A stretch of DNA of 64,000 nt from positions 6,142,501 through 6,206,500 of the forward strand of contig NZ_CP047242.1 in NCBI RefSeq assembly GCF_009856605.1, written 5' to 3'. Under the pieces are notes generated by a model. The model saw only the letters and a program-made list of their open reading frames with translations. It had not been told where the DNA came from and did no database searches. The translations under genes were made by a program, and so were the position numbers. Positions within the stretch are counted from its first letter, which is position 1, and each line of letters begins with the position of its first letter. This document shows positions 37,255 through 48,641 of this stretch, in pieces. The stretch is from Trichormus variabilis 0441 (GTDB lineage Bacteria; Cyanobacteriota; Cyanobacteriia; Cyanobacteriales; Nostocaceae).

Positions 37255-37605
37255 ATGGCTTACACAATTACTAGCCAATGTATTTCCTGCAAGCTCTGTT
37301 CGTCTGTATGCCCCACTGGTGCAATTAAGGTCGCCGAAGACGGACAGCACTGGATTGACCAAGCACTGTGTACAAATTGCGTTGATAGCGTTCACACCGT
37401 ACCTCAATGTAAAGCTGGCTGTCCCACTTGCGATGGTTGCGTTAAAGTACCTAGCGATTATTGGGAAGGCTGGTTTGCTAACTACAACCGAGTTATAGCG
37501 AAATTGACAAAAAAACAAGACTATTGGGAACGTTGGTTTAATTGTTATTCTCAGAAATTTTCCGAACAAATTCAAAAGCATCAGGGTGAAATCTTAGGGG
37601 TATAA
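37255..37605 (+). CDS. fdxN: Bacterial-type 2[4Fe-4S] ferredoxin FdxN, uninterrupted
   Basis: The 116-residue protein carries two cluster motifs: CISCKLCSSVCPTG and CTNC with CKAGCPTCDGC after an inserted loop, the long-loop form typical of nif-linked ferredoxins. A basic C-terminal tail of about 45 residues follows. FdxN is thought to supply electrons for NifB-cofactor synthesis. The gene is whole here, unlike the well-known 7120 case where a large element splits it. It ends 2 bp before the nifS start. Confidence 0.93.
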   Translation: MAYTITSQCISCKLCSSVCPTGAIKVAEDGQHWIDQALCTNCVDSVHTVPQCKAGCPTCDGCVKVPSDYWEGWFANYNRVIAKLTKKQDYWERWFNCYSQKFSEQIQKHQGEILGV

Positions 37606-37607
37606 AG

Positions 37608-38810
37608 ATGAGTGTTATTTATCTCGATAATAATGCTACCACTAAGGTAGATCCAGAGGTTGTAGAGGCAATCATGCCTTACCTGACCGATTATTACGGC
37701 AATCCTTCCAGTATGCACACCTTTGGTGGACAACTGGGAAAGGCAGTGAGAACAGCGAGAGAACAAGTTGCTGCCCTGTTGGGAGCCGATGAATCAGAAA
37801 TTGTTTTTACGAGTTGCGGAACCGAGGGTGATAATGCTGCCATTCGTGCCGCATTGTTAGCCCAACCGGAAAAACGCCACATCATTACAACCCAGGTTGA
37901 ACACCCCGCAGTCTTAAATGTCTGCAAACAATTAGAAACCCAAGGCTACACTGTTACCTATCTTTCGGTAAATGGTCACGGGCAATTGGATCTAGATGAA
38001 CTAGAAGCCTCGCTGACAGGTAACACCGCCCTGGTGACAATTATGTATGCGAACAACGAAACCGGGACTGTATTCCCAATCGAAGAGATTGGGAAACGAG
38101 TTAAGGAACGTGGCGCAATTTTCCATGTGGATGCGGTGCAAGCAGTAGGTAAGATACCTCTGAATATGAAGACCAGCACCATCGATATGTTAACCATATC
38201 TGGTCACAAAATCCACGCACCCAAGGGTATTGGCGCTTTGTATGTGCGTCGCGGTGTGAGATTCCGTCCCTTGCTGATTGGTGGACACCAAGAACGTGGT
38301 CGCCGTGCAGGGACAGAGAATGTACCCGGAATTGTCGGCTTAGGTAAAGCCGCAGAGTTAGAATTAATTCATATCGAAACAGCGATTAAGAAAGAAACAA
38401 GGCTGCGCGATCGCCTAGAACAAACCTTACTCGCTAAAATCCCTGACTGCGAAGTTAACGGTGACGTTACGCAGAGATTGCCCAACACCACCAACATCGG
38501 CTTCAAATACATTGAAGGCGAAGCGATTCTGCTCTCCTTAAACAAATATGGCATCTGTGCGTCGTCTGGTTCGGCTTGTACCTCTGGGTCGCTGGAACCA
38601 TCCCACGTCCTCCGGGCAATGGGTTTACCATACACCACCCTCCACGGTTCGATTCGCTTCAGTCTTTGTCGCTACACTACAGAAGCTCAAATCGATCGCG
38701 TCATCGAAGTCATGCCCGAAATTGTCGAACGCCTCCGCGCCCTTTCCCCCTTCAAAAATGATGAAGCGGGTTGGTTGCAAGCCCAAGAACAAACATTGGC
38801 GCATCGTTAA
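37608..38810 (+). CDS. nifS: Nitrogenase cysteine desulfurase NifS
   Basis: The product has 400 residues. The PLP lysine is in SGHKIHAPKG (Lys201) and the persulfide-forming Cys in SGSACTSGSLEPSHVL (Cys324). ANNETGTVFPIEEIG and GTENVPGIVGLG are also standard. It makes persulfide sulfur from cysteine for NifU and the nitrogenase clusters. It is tightly packed behind fdxN and followed by nifU after a repeat-filled gap. Confidence 0.96.
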   Translation: MSVIYLDNNATTKVDPEVVEAIMPYLTDYYGNPSSMHTFGGQLGKAVRTAREQVAALLGADESEIVFTSCGTEGDNAAIRAALLAQPEKRHIITTQVEHPAVLNVCKQLETQGYTVTYLSVNGHGQLDLDELEASLTGNTALVTIMYANNETGTVFPIEEIGKRVKERGAIFHVDAVQAVGKIPLNMKTSTIDMLTISGHKIHAPKGIGALYVRRGVRFRPLLIGGHQERGRRAGTENVPGIVGLGKAAELELIHIETAIKKETRLRDRLEQTLLAKIPDCEVNGDVTQRLPNTTNIGFKYIEGEAILLSLNKYGICASSGSACTSGSLEPSHVLRAMGLPYTTLHGSIRFSLCRYTTEAQIDRVIEVMPEIVERLRALSPFKNDEAGWLQAQEQTLAHR

Positions 38811-38815
38811 TTAGG

Positions 38816-38925
38816 GGCTGGGGACTAGGGACTGGGGACTGGGGACTAGGTAAGAGTTTTCCCAGTACCCAATCCCCAATTCCCAATCCCACGAATCTAA
38901 AATCCAAAATCTAAAATCCAAAATA
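38816..38925. repeat. Short tandem repeats between nifS and nifU
   Basis: GGGGACTGGGGACT repeats are followed by CCCCAATTCCCAATC and AAAATCTAAAATCC repeats, filling nearly the whole nifS-nifU gap. Confidence 0.7.
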
Positions 38926-38929
38926 GGCC

Positions 38930-39832
38930 ATGTGGGACTACACAGATAAAGTATTAGAACTGTTTTACGATCCCAAGAATCAGGGAGTCATTGAAGATAA
39001 CGGCGAACCTGGCGTGAAGGTTGCCACCGGTGAAGTTGGGAGTATTGCTTGCGGTGATGCGCTGAGACTGCACATCAAGGTGGAAGTAGAATCTGATAAG
39101 ATTGTTGACTCCCGCTTCCAGACCTTTGGCTGCACAAGTGCGATCGCTTCTTCTAGCGCATTAACAGAAATGATTAAGGGTCTGACTTTAGATGAAGCCC
39201 TGAAAGTTTCTAATAAAGACATTGCTGATTACCTCGGTGGCTTGCCAGAAGCCAAAATGCACTGCTCTGTGATGGGGCAAGAAGCTCTGGAAGCTGCTAT
39301 CTATAACTATCGTGGCATTCCTCTCGCTACTCACGATGACGAAGATGAAGGTGCATTAGTTTGTACTTGCTTCGGTGTGAGTGAAAATAAGGTACGTCGC
39401 ATAGTTATCGAAAATGACCTTACTAGTGCGGAACAGGTAACAAATTACATTAAAGCTGGTGGCGGTTGCGGTTCCTGTTTAGCTAAAATTGATGATATCA
39501 TTAAAGATGTAAAGGAAAACAAAGCCGCAACAAACCTCAACAATAAAGGCGGAAGTAAACCTACAAATATTCCTAATTCTGGGCAAAAACGACCCCTCAC
39601 CAACGTGCAGAAGATTGCCCTCATTCAAAAAGTATTAGACGAAGAAGTAAGACCCGTATTGATTGCCGACGGCGGAGATGTAGAACTCTACGATGTAGAC
39701 GGCGATATTGTCAAAGTAGTACTGCAAGGCGCGTGTGGCTCCTGTTCTAGTAGTACAGCCACCTTGAAAATAGCGATTGAATCCAGATTACGCGATCGCA
39801 TTAATCCCAGCCTAGTAGTAGAAGCAGTTTAG
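38930..39832 (+). CDS. nifU: Nitrogenase Fe-S scaffold NifU, three domains
   Basis: The product has 300 residues. The N-terminal IscU-like domain (1-125) has [15 protein letters not shown] and [19 protein letters not shown] central [2Fe-2S] domain (about 135-200) has [15 protein letters not shown] and [11 protein letters not shown]. The C-terminal Nfu domain (about 220-300) has the [14 protein letters not shown] site. This is the full-length nif-type scaffold that builds [4Fe-4S] clusters for NifH and other nitrogenase proteins with sulfur from NifS. Confidence 0.96.
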   Translation: MWDYTDKVLELFYDPKNQGVIEDNGEPGVKVATGEVGSIACGDALRLHIKVEVESDKIVDSRFQTFGCTSAIASSSALTEMIKGLTLDEALKVSNKDIADYLGGLPEAKMHCSVMGQEALEAAIYNYRGIPLATHDDEDEGALVCTCFGVSENKVRRIVIENDLTSAEQVTNYIKAGGGCGSCLAKIDDIIKDVKENKAATNLNNKGGSKPTNIPNSGQKRPLTNVQKIALIQKVLDEEVRPVLIADGGDVELYDVDGDIVKVVLQGACGSCSSSTATLKIAIESRLRDRINPSLVVEAV

Positions 39833-40982
<1,150 letters not shown>

Positions 40983-41120
40983 ATAATGCCGTAATTAGGA
41001 GACACGGAGAAAGGAAGATGCGGAAGTAATTTTCCTTCCCACTCTCCCTTCCCCACTTCTCCCTCTCTCCTCCCCCTAATCCTTCTATTTCCCCATTCGT
41101 AAGAGTCATCGAGGCAGACT

Positions 41121-42563
41121 ATGACACCTCCAGAAAACAAGAATCTTGTAGATGAAAATAAAGAACTTATTAAAGAAGTTCTGAAAGCTTATCCCGAAAA
41201 ATCTCGCAAAAAACGCGAAAAGCACCTCAACGTCCACGAAGAAAACAAGTCTGATTGCGGCGTAAAGTCTAACATCAAATCCGTTCCTGGTGTAATGACC
41301 GCTCGTGGTTGTGCTTATGCAGGTTCTAAGGGTGTGGTTTGGGGTCCTATTAAGGACATGATTCACATCAGCCACGGGCCTGTAGGTTGCGGTTACTGGT
41401 CTTGGTCTGGTCGTCGTAACTACTACGTTGGTGTAACTGGTATCAACTCTTTCGGTACCATGCACTTTACATCAGACTTCCAAGAACGTGACATCGTGTT
41501 CGGTGGTGACAAAAAACTCGTTAAACTCATTGAAGAACTTGACGTTCTGTTCCCTCTAAACCGTGGTGTTTCCATTCAATCTGAATGTCCCATCGGTCTA
41601 ATTGGGGATGACATCGAAGCTGTAGCTAAGAAAACTTCTAAGCAAATTGGTAAGCCTGTTGTACCCTTACGTTGCGAAGGTTTCCGTGGTGTATCTCAGT
41701 CTTTAGGACACCACATCGCTAACGACGCTATCCGTGACTGGATTTTCCCAGAATACGACAAGCTGAAGAAAGAAAACAGACTCGACTTCGAGCCAAGCCC
41801 CTATGATGTAGCCCTAATCGGTGACTACAACATCGGTGGTGACGCTTGGGCTAGCCGTATGTTGTTGGAAGAAATGGGCTTACGTGTTGTAGCTCAGTGG
41901 TCTGGTGATGGTACTCTTAACGAGTTGATCCAAGGCCCTGCTGCTAAGTTAGTCCTCATCCACTGCTACCGTTCTATGAACTACATCTGCCGTAGTTTGG
42001 AAGAACAATATGGTATGCCTTGGATGGAGTTCAACTTCTTCGGCCCCACCAAGATTGCTGCTTCCTTACGTGAAATCGCAGCTAAGTTTGATTCCAAGAT
42101 TCAAGAAAACGCTGAGAAGGTAATTGCTAAGTACACACCAGTAATGAATGCTGTACTTGATAAGTACCGTCCTCGTTTGGAAGGTAACACCGTAATGTTG
42201 TACGTAGGTGGTCTACGTCCTCGTCACGTTGTTCCTGCTTTTGAAGATTTGGGTATCAAAGTTATCGGTACAGGTTACGAGTTCGCCCACAACGACGACT
42301 ACAAACGTACCACCCACTACATCGATAACGCCACCATCATTTATGATGACGTTACCGCCTACGAATTTGAAGAGTTCGTAAAAGCTAAGAAGCCTGATTT
42401 AATCGCTTCTGGTATTAAAGAGAAGTATGTCTTCCAAAAGATGGCTCTTCCCTTCCGTCAAATGCACTCTTGGGATTACTCCGAACCTAGCGATGGGGTG
42501 CAAATGTCAGATCAGATAAGGTTTTTTGGTGAGGGGAGAAAAATAAGTCTATTTTTAGCCTAA
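41121..42563 (+). CDS. nifD: Nitrogenase MoFe protein alpha chain, 5' part as read before excision
   Basis: The true nifD part runs from 41121 to 42472 (codons 1-450 plus two bases). It carries the P-cluster ligands in [20 protein letters not shown] and [11 protein letters not shown], the FeMo-co cysteine in [10 protein letters not shown] and the FeMo-co His449 in MHSWDYS. The element begins at 42473, and the uninterrupted frame then reads a foreign tail ([18 protein letters not shown]...) to a stop at 42563. This 480-residue form lacks the real last 46 residues and is not expected to be functional. Joining 42472 to 53547 gives the normal 497-residue protein. Confidence 0.95.
   Translation: MTPPENKNLVDENKELIKEVLKAYPEKSRKKREKHLNVHEENKSDCGVKSNIKSVPGVMTARGCAYAGSKGVVWGPIKDMIHISHGPVGCGYWSWSGRRNYYVGVTGINSFGTMHFTSDFQERDIVFGGDKKLVKLIEELDVLFPLNRGVSIQSECPIGLIGDDIEAVAKKTSKQIGKPVVPLRCEGFRGVSQSLGHHIANDAIRDWIFPEYDKLKKENRLDFEPSPYDVALIGDYNIGGDAWASRMLLEEMGLRVVAQWSGDGTLNELIQGPAAKLVLIHCYRSMNYICRSLEEQYGMPWMEFNFFGPTKIAASLREIAAKFDSKIQENAEKVIAKYTPVMNAVLDKYRPRLEGNTVMLYVGGLRPRHVVPAFEDLGIKVIGTGYEFAHNDDYKRTTHYIDNATIIYDDVTAYEFEEFVKAKKPDLIASGIKEKYVFQKMALPFRQMHSWDYSEPSDGVQMSDQIRFFGEGRKISLFLA
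42473..42483 (+). other. Left attachment repeat of the nifD element
   Basis: GGATTACTCCG starts at the third base of codon Trp451 of nifD. It is identical to the right repeat and to the sequence published for the Anabaena nifD element, from memory. Confidence 0.95.
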
Positions 42564-42784
42564 ATGCAGGTTGTAGAGTTATCGGAGAACAATATATTTT
42601 TGCAGCTTTAGATAATATAACTCTTATCGGGTCTGGTTTTTGGGTTTTGCTTAGATTTTGCTTAAATAAAAACTGTAAAATGAAAGACTATTTTGATTTA
42701 TATTATTTTAGATTAATTTGGGACGGTTGGGCGATCACACTCGCTTAATGAGATGATGAGGGTGCGATCGCTTTGAATTTTATT

Positions 42785-43432
42785 TCATTTACCTCCAGCT
42801 TTGACAAATACTTTTTTTGCCGTTTTTCCACAACTATTCACAAACACGCCATCAAACGTGCCACCAACAACACCACCCACTAGAGGCAACATTTTCATAA
42901 TATTAATTACACCTTTTTCCCCAGCTTTTGTGATTAGTCGGAATCCAACTTTTTTATTGATTTCAATGAGAACTTTACCAGGTATCTGTTTGATTAGATT
43001 TTGACAAACCTTCGTGCCGATTGTAATGCCTGCGGTTTTCAGAATTTCTTCGCCTGCTTCGCCTATGAGACATAAAAGAACCATTGTTCTAACTTGTTCC
43101 GAGTGGATATCATATCCTCTCAGGTGAGCTATTGCAGCAGCAGTGTTTGCTCCAATAGCATAGGATGCGGCTAAACCTGCCGGAATAGTAATAGGCATTG
43201 CTGCAATACCCCCTAATCCAGTGATAAAACCTGTACCAGCAGCATAAGTAGTTCTCCATGCAATTATTGATTTAATAGCATCTTCAACACTAGTCGCTTT
43301 GCTCAGGTAGTCGGCTGCAACTTTTTTTGCTGGTGGCAAAACTCCTAACCCGTTAATCCCAGCATTAGCTATCCACTCAAGAGTTGCTTTTATGGGATTT
43401 TTGTTATCATCACCCGCGTTAGCTAGAACCAT
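42785..43432 (-). CDS. EcsC-family protein
   Basis: The product has about 215 residues, from the ATG at 43432 (MVLANAGDDNKNPIKATLEW). Gly/Ala-rich hydrophobic stretches (GTGFITGLGGIAAMPITIPAGLAASYAIGA) and GYDIHSEQVRTMVLLCLIGEAGEEILK are the EcsC-type pattern, and MLPLVGGVVGGTFDGVFVNSCGK is at the end. EcsC proteins are associated with membranes or transport but their function is unclear. It is the first gene inside the left end of the nifD element and reads toward the broken nifD end. Confidence 0.7.
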   Translation of the reverse strand: MVLANAGDDNKNPIKATLEWIANAGINGLGVLPPAKKVAADYLSKATSVEDAIKSIIAWRTTYAAGTGFITGLGGIAAMPITIPAGLAASYAIGANTAAAIAHLRGYDIHSEQVRTMVLLCLIGEAGEEILKTAGITIGTKVCQNLIKQIPGKVLIEINKKVGFRLITKAGEKGVINIMKMLPLVGGVVGGTFDGVFVNSCGKTAKKVFVKAGGK

Positions 43433-43708
43433 AAAATTTAAGTTTTGCAAATAACTTAATCTTTTCTATCTCAAGCTGTTGTAATAGAACTACCGCAATA
43501 TCTCTATAGCTCTGTAAATTTACAAATAAGTTGTCATAGCAGCAATGCTAAACACTTTGCATACAATTCATGGCGATACCTACGGTAAGCTGCGCTAACG
43601 CACTCATGGCTAAAGTTAGCGATCGCCACGGTAAGCTACACTAACGCATAAAAGACACAGAGTAAGCGATCGCCTGATTAATTAACCCTCATACAGTTCT
43701 GTAGTTCT

Positions 43709-43773
43709 GTAGGGTGCGTCAGCATTAACTAATTTTCATGATGAAATAGTTGACCCAAGCTGACGCACCCTAC
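43709..43773. repeat. 65-bp fold-back repeat, copy 2 (in the nifD element)
   Basis: GTAGGGTGCGTCAGC and GCTGACGCACCCTAC form a perfect 15-bp terminal inverted repeat over 65 bp. The core TTCATGATGAAATAG is shared with the copy at 50846-50910. It lies just beyond the stop side of the small gene 43777-43965. Confidence 0.85.
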
Positions 43774-43776
43774 TTG

Positions 43777-43965
43777 TTATTGTTGGCTAGTTTCGTCTAA
43801 AGCTTTCTGTATTGCATCTCTGCAAAACTGTGCGGGGTCATCTTGTGCTTGTACAGCTTGTTTCATTGATTCGGTGACGCGAAAACTGAGATTAGCTGTC
43901 ATGGGTTCTTCACCTTTCCGTATTCCTGGTTCTAAATTTTCAGGTGTTCCTTTGGGGTTAGGCAT
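43777..43965 (-). CDS. Small ribbon-helix-helix-like protein
   Basis: The product has 62 residues. After an opening with MPNPKGTPENLEPG, the segment LSFRVTESMKQAVQAQDDPAQFCRDAIQKAL looks like a ribbon-helix-helix DNA-binding fold (a beta strand followed by two helices), as in small CopG-type regulators. It could regulate element genes; this is inference. Confidence 0.6.
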   Translation of the reverse strand: MPNPKGTPENLEPGIRKGEEPMTANLSFRVTESMKQAVQAQDDPAQFCRDAIQKALDETSQQ

Positions 43966-44092
43966 TTATATATAAATATTAATATCGGTTGAATTGATTG
44001 TATGCAATCGATTAGACTTTTAAATCGGTGGTCTATGTGTCTGGAAAACTGTAAACCACCGATACCACTTTTAAAAAGGGCAATACTATTTT

Positions 44093-44476
44093 ATGGTGTT
44101 TTCACGTCAAGAGTTGGAATTGTTAACGATTCCAGAATTAAGCTTGTTGGTTAAACGGTACGGATTACGACCTACGGGAACAGGTGGACAAAAGACAAGT
44201 TACCTCACTACCCTGATGGCGTTTCCAGCTTTAGCCCTGCAACAGTTAGAGGAAAGAAGAGGGTTAATCCGTCCTACTTTTGACCAATTACAGATCATGA
44301 CTGAGATTCTAGATCAAATGGGAACACTCACACCGGAACAGTCAGCCTTGTTAAGGGTGACTTTTGAGGGTAGACGCATGGAATACCCAAAAAGATATGA
44401 CCAAGAAAAATTACTAAACTTGTACAAGGCTAGAAATCATTTATCTGAAGTGATTGAACTATTGGGGATTATTTAA
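44093..44476 (+). CDS. Hypothetical protein with SAP-like start
   Basis: The product has 127 residues. Its start, RQELELLTIPELSLLVKRYGLRPTGTGGQKTSYL, resembles a SAP DNA-binding helix-turn-helix (hydrophobic pattern plus Gly-x-x-x-Gly-xx-K). The C-terminal half is helical (IMTEILDQMGTLTPEQSALLRV) and is not recognised. It is the only plus-strand gene in the left half of the element. Confidence 0.6.
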   Translation: MVFSRQELELLTIPELSLLVKRYGLRPTGTGGQKTSYLTTLMAFPALALQQLEERRGLIRPTFDQLQIMTEILDQMGTLTPEQSALLRVTFEGRRMEYPKRYDQEKLLNLYKARNHLSEVIELLGII

Positions 44477-44573
44477 TCTCTCTGAAATGTCTTTTGTTGT
44501 CTATTTTTCTTGGTTATCCAAAGAGTGATAGCACAAAAGACACACTATCCGCGATCGCTAATCACATATGCCA

Positions 44574-44786
44574 TTAATGATCTACCTTGGATTGCTTGAG
44601 TGCATCCATCAAAATTGCACCAGCCCCAAAGCTATTATATGGAGTTGCCAGGTCATAAGTTTTGAAAGGTTCTAATGGTGAGATATCCTCAGCTACCTCC
44701 AAATCTTCTGCTAGAATCCGAATCAATTTGATTTTTTCTGTTGTGGAAAGTCTCCGAACAGCAGGGAGTATCTCAGATAGAGTCAT
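44574..44786 (-). CDS. Small antitoxin-like protein
   Basis: The product has 70 residues from the ATG at 44786 (MTLSEILPAVRRLSTTEKIKL), with GAGG about 14 bp upstream; a TTG lies eight codons earlier. The acidic helical N-terminus followed by SPLEPFKTYDLATPYNSFGAGAIL resembles small proteins found beside toxin genes in cyanobacteria. No partner toxin frame is adjacent. Confidence 0.5.
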   Translation of the reverse strand: MTLSEILPAVRRLSTTEKIKLIRILAEDLEVAEDISPLEPFKTYDLATPYNSFGAGAILMDALKQSKVDH

Positions 44787-44897
44787 AAGTTGCTTTACCT
44801 CTATGCTCAATAATTTAGTATTCTAAGGCTTAATCAATACTAACTTAATTCGCGTCGAAGCTTCTGAATACGCTCAATATTAAATACTGTCAAATCT

Positions 44898-46277
44898 TCA
44901 ATTAAAAATCTTGTTACTTTGCTCAAATCTCAATGATTTTTTACCAGTCATTATCATCCTAACTCCACCCTCTGGGGCAAGGGTAAATCCACGTCGTTGC
45001 ACTTTAATAGGTTTATCTTCGGCTAGAGCAAGTTGATAATTTGATAAAACTGTTGCAATAACCAATTTTATTTCTAATAGAGCTAGAGCATATCCCAAAC
45101 ACCGACGACTTCCACCACCAAAAGGAATATATTCTGAAGGGGAATATTGCCGTTCTATAAAACGTTCTGGTCGAAATTGTTGAGGATGAGGATACAAGTC
45201 TTCTCGGTAATGTATGAGGTAGATACTCGCCATTAAGGTTGTGTTGGGTTCTAACTGGTATCCGGCAATATTTATAGATGATTTGGTAATGCGTGGGAAA
45301 AGCGTTGGTAAGACTGGATACATCCGCAGGGTTTCTTGACAAACTGCTGTTAAGTAAGGAAGCTGGGCAATTTCCATTGGGTTAGGATTTTCTCCCAAGC
45401 TGTCGAGTTCTTGCTGTAATTTTTCCCGCACGTTTACATTGCGGAAAATTTGATAGAAAGCCCAGGCTATTGTTGTTGCAGTAGTTTCATGTCCAGCGAA
45501 TAAAATGGTTAGCAATTCATCTTTTAGTTCTTCGTCAGTCATGGCTTGCCCATTTTCATCTCGTGCTGCCATCATCAAACTCAGAACATCACCCCGCCTC
45601 TCGTTTTCCTTTGTTCTTTTCTCTTCTATTTCTGCTTGGAGTAAATCATAAATACAACGTTGTTGGTATTTCATTTGTCCCCAAGGACTCCTGTTTCCCC
45701 AATCTTGTTGGAGGGATTTTAAAAATAGCATACTGGAGCGTAAGGGAGAATCAGTCATATTCAGCCAATCTGTGAATAGAGGCTTGATTTGTTGATAGCG
45801 TTCTCCGTTAGCTAAACCAAAGACGATTTGTATAATTACCTCTAGACTCAGTTTCTGCATGGCAGACCTAGCCACAAAAGGTTGCCCAATTTGCCATTGG
45901 CTGGCGATTTGGTGGGTAATTAAGCAGATTTGTTGAGCATAAGCTTGTAGCTTTTCTCCATGAAAGGGGGGCATTAATAATTTTCGTTCTCGTCGGTGGC
46001 GATCGCCATCCATTAACATAAGAGAGGTTCTTCCAATGAGAGGCTCTGCAAGTTTATTTCCCCGACCGATATCAAATCTAGAATCTTGGGTGAAGATTTC
46101 TTGAATAGCTTGAGGCTCGCCTAAAATTACGAAAGAGCCGATTCCAGCCAGCTGCATGGAAAAAATGTCGCCATACTTTTGACTATATTTTTTTTGAAAT
46201 CCAATCGGATCAGCAATCCAATTGATCAGTTGCCACCATGAAGGGACACTAATAGGATTTGGTAATTGAGTCAACAT
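44898..46277 (-). CDS. Cytochrome P450 (CYP110-like)
   Basis: The product has 459 residues from the ATG at 46277 ([19 protein letters not shown]), with CAGGGT about nine bases upstream; the frame extends 21 codons further. The I-helix motif is [21 protein letters not shown], the ExxR is [11 protein letters not shown] and the heme loop is [18 protein letters not shown] with Cys393. A fatty-acid or terpenoid hydroxylase of the CYP110 family is known to reside in the Anabaena nifD element. Its substrate is not readable. Its upstream neighbour at 46306 may be in the same transcript. Confidence 0.93.
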   Translation of the reverse strand: MLTQLPNPISVPSWWQLINWIADPIGFQKKYSQKYGDIFSMQLAGIGSFVILGEPQAIQEIFTQDSRFDIGRGNKLAEPLIGRTSLMLMDGDRHRRERKLLMPPFHGEKLQAYAQQICLITHQIASQWQIGQPFVARSAMQKLSLEVIIQIVFGLANGERYQQIKPLFTDWLNMTDSPLRSSMLFLKSLQQDWGNRSPWGQMKYQQRCIYDLLQAEIEEKRTKENERRGDVLSLMMAARDENGQAMTDEELKDELLTILFAGHETTATTIAWAFYQIFRNVNVREKLQQELDSLGENPNPMEIAQLPYLTAVCQETLRMYPVLPTLFPRITKSSINIAGYQLEPNTTLMASIYLIHYREDLYPHPQQFRPERFIERQYSPSEYIPFGGGSRRCLGYALALLEIKLVIATVLSNYQLALAEDKPIKVQRRGFTLAPEGGVRMIMTGKKSLRFEQSNKIFN

Positions 46278-46305
46278 AATATTTACCCTGATTATTAACT
46301 GTGGC

Positions 46306-46884
46306 TCAGTCGGGGAAAGCCAAGCCAGTGCTTGGGTCACGGATATACAGACCTAGTGTAAGACTACGCATGACTTCATCCCACACAGGTGTTAGTTGCT
46401 CTGCTTGATCTGCCCAAAACTCGAATGTAATCAAGCATTGCACATTTGACCCCAAACCAATACAAATCCGTGAAAAAGCTTCCCGTGGTTCTTCTTGGGT
46501 GTCGATGAATTTGAGTTCCGTCCAGACAATTTTGGCAGTTTGGCGCTTGAGGCTAATGATTTCGCCTTTCTCAATCACATCACGGCTGTCGTCTTCTACT
46601 ACTTTTCTCAAGGTGGATTTGAGGGGAAACAGGCTCCAGTCGTTGGGAGGAAGTTGATTAAAAGACACTTCTAACGCGCAATCATCTTTGGGTGGTTTTT
46701 TATCACTGAACTTGAAGGATTTTTCTTGTGGCTCAAAAAACCAGTCTTGGGGGACGTTGAAGCGAACAGCACCCCGACCACCAACAAATATTTTGTAGCC
46801 ATCTGGCGCTTCCCAGCGATGGTCTGGTTTTAATTCGAGAGTTTCTTTAATCCACTGGAGATTGCTTTTCTTGCGCTTTGCCAT
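46306..46884 (-). CDS. Conserved hypothetical protein, likely partner of the P450 transcript
   Basis: The 192-residue soluble protein starts [27 protein letters not shown]. The middle reads [24 protein letters not shown], and the end [20 protein letters not shown] do not recognise a domain. It lies 28 bp before the P450 start on the same strand, so the two are probably co-transcribed. Confidence 0.65.
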   Translation of the reverse strand: MAKRKKSNLQWIKETLELKPDHRWEAPDGYKIFVGGRGAVRFNVPQDWFFEPQEKSFKFSDKKPPKDDCALEVSFNQLPPNDWSLFPLKSTLRKVVEDDSRDVIEKGEIISLKRQTAKIVWTELKFIDTQEEPREAFSRICIGLGSNVQCLITFEFWADQAEQLTPVWDEVMRSLTLGLYIRDPSTGLAFPD

Positions 46885-47231
46885 AGTATTTTTGCAAATC
46901 TGCTATTCTGGCGATGGTCTCCGATCAGAGTTTATTGCCTAGTTTGGATTGTAGGCAATTCTCGATTTTTTTAATAGTAGCAAATTGAATCTTTAGGGTT
47001 AGCTAAGTTTCTTGACGTGTCTGAAATAGCCAGTAGATGAAGGCGATCGCATAGAATAAATTCAATAAATGATACAACCTAGACACAAAAAGACTTTTCA
47101 CCCAGTCCCCAGTCCCCAGATATAATTTATGTACGCAGACATGATTAATGATCTCTGATGCGATAGTCCCCAACGACTGAAGGTCATTGCCATGAGCTAT
47201 TGATCTGACATTAATTTTGTCCTCTCAAATT
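46885..47231. other. Spacer in the nifD element
   Basis: About 350 bp with no gene. It holds a CCCAGTCCCCAGTCC repeat and the segment CCTAGACACAAAAAGACTTT, which recurs at about 32040-32062. Confidence 0.5.
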
Positions 47232-48386
47232 TTATTCTACTAGAGGGCGATCGCCTGACTCAGAAAAACGCCAGGGAAGCTCAGGAATGCGACTAGTATT
47301 TGCTTCAGCGATGATACTGGCAATTTGGTCTATGATGGCGGGAGCATCGAAATAGTCTCCGTGGTCGATTTGTCGATTAGTCAATACAGTTGCATTATGA
47401 CTGTAGACATTATTAGGGGCTAAAGCTGGTAAGGGGTTGAGGCCAAGGCTACTCTCCCAACGTTTTTGCAAGTCGGGGCCTGCAAATAACTCGAATCCTT
47501 TCTGCAATGACTCACGGATTGCGTCTTTTTCAACTACTGAGGCCTTGAGTGCATTATCGTAGCGGGAATAGAATACATGACTTTCTTGAACTAAATGTTC
47601 TAGACCAGAGTAAAACGGGCCTGTATATTCAGATCCTCCTAAATCACACTTGGTTACTTCCCGACGTTCCACATCAGGAGCTAACATAAAATAGCGATCG
47701 ACAAAGAAGGCATTTTCTCCACCTCTATCTTTTCGTTTTAATCTGTTTTTAATCTCCTCATTCAATTCAGTCGGCTCGAAGGCTTGGTTAACTAGCTGTT
47801 CCAACATATGGCAAACAAGGTAATTGCCCATGCTATGAGCGATGATATAAATTTTAATTTCCGGTTTTTGGGTGCGAATATAACTGATCAGGTTAGCTAA
47901 AGCCGGTGCAGATTGTACACACTCAGTACGATCAGAATTGTAATCTAAAACCTTGCCATTGGAAGGCCAGGAAAATCCGACAAAAGCAATCAGGTTTTGC
48001 TTAGCATCATCCAGGTTTACCTTTTCTTCTGGATCAGCAATCAAAGTTAAATTGTGTTTTTTTAAGGCTCCCTTAAGTGTATCTGCCAAAATCGAAAAAG
48101 AAGTTAATGCCCCATGAAAAGGAACATTGTAACCATGAGTGCCAATGATAATGTGTTTTACTGCTTCTTTTTTGAGAAACTTGTTAAATACAGTCTCCTC
48201 AGAATCTTCGATGATGACTCCCGGTGGCATAGTTGAAGGATCAGTAGTCGCCAAATAGTGAGCCATATATTTTTTCATATCAACCCAGTGATAACCAAGT
48301 TTGAGTAATTTAATGCGTGTATCACGATCAACATTGAGACCTAGATTTTGGCGATCGCGGTTGGTAGCAAAGAAGCGTATTTGCAT
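47232..48386 (-). CDS. Alpha/beta hydrolase, DUF900-like
   Basis: The product has 384 residues. The nucleophile elbow reads IIAHSMGNYLVCHML, and HIIIGTHGYNVPFHG lies earlier, as in the DUF900 hydrolases. YFMLAPDVER follows with the likely acid, and a histidine-containing segment lies near the C-terminus (IDHGDYFDAPAII). The substrate is unknown. It stands as a single gene in the middle of the element. Confidence 0.75.
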   Translation of the reverse strand: MQIRFFATNRDRQNLGLNVDRDTRIKLLKLGYHWVDMKKYMAHYLATTDPSTMPPGVIIEDSEETVFNKFLKKEAVKHIIIGTHGYNVPFHGALTSFSILADTLKGALKKHNLTLIADPEEKVNLDDAKQNLIAFVGFSWPSNGKVLDYNSDRTECVQSAPALANLISYIRTQKPEIKIYIIAHSMGNYLVCHMLEQLVNQAFEPTELNEEIKNRLKRKDRGGENAFFVDRYFMLAPDVERREVTKCDLGGSEYTGPFYSGLEHLVQESHVFYSRYDNALKASVVEKDAIRESLQKGFELFAGPDLQKRWESSLGLNPLPALAPNNVYSHNATVLTNRQIDHGDYFDAPAIIDQIASIIAEANTSRIPELPWRFSESGDRPLVE

Positions 48387-48641
48387 ATTGTTAAATAAAA
48401 GACGTTTTTATCAGTATAAATGCTTGGTGTGTAGCAAATAATAAATTTTGCAAGTAATTATTACGGTAATTACATAATAATAGCGGTTTGTCTGATACTT
48501 ATGTAAGAATAAAGATTACCAAAATTCCTAAAGACACGAGTTAGGTAATGACATCTGGTTGGTTGTAGGCGATCGCGCTATGAACCGTACCACTGACAAA
48601 ACTCCACCCACAAGGAAATAGAGTTTTTACTTTGAATTGAT
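48387..48641. other. Spacer in the nifD element
   Basis: AT-rich, no gene. GACAAAACTCCACCC near 48596 is a degenerate copy of the terminator stem seen at 17702-17732. Confidence 0.4.

Noticed and set aside
42484..42563. C-terminal tail of the unexcised nifD frame as a real protein end
   Set aside because: The tail is element sequence, not nifD. The conserved C-terminus is found at 53547-53688 after excision.
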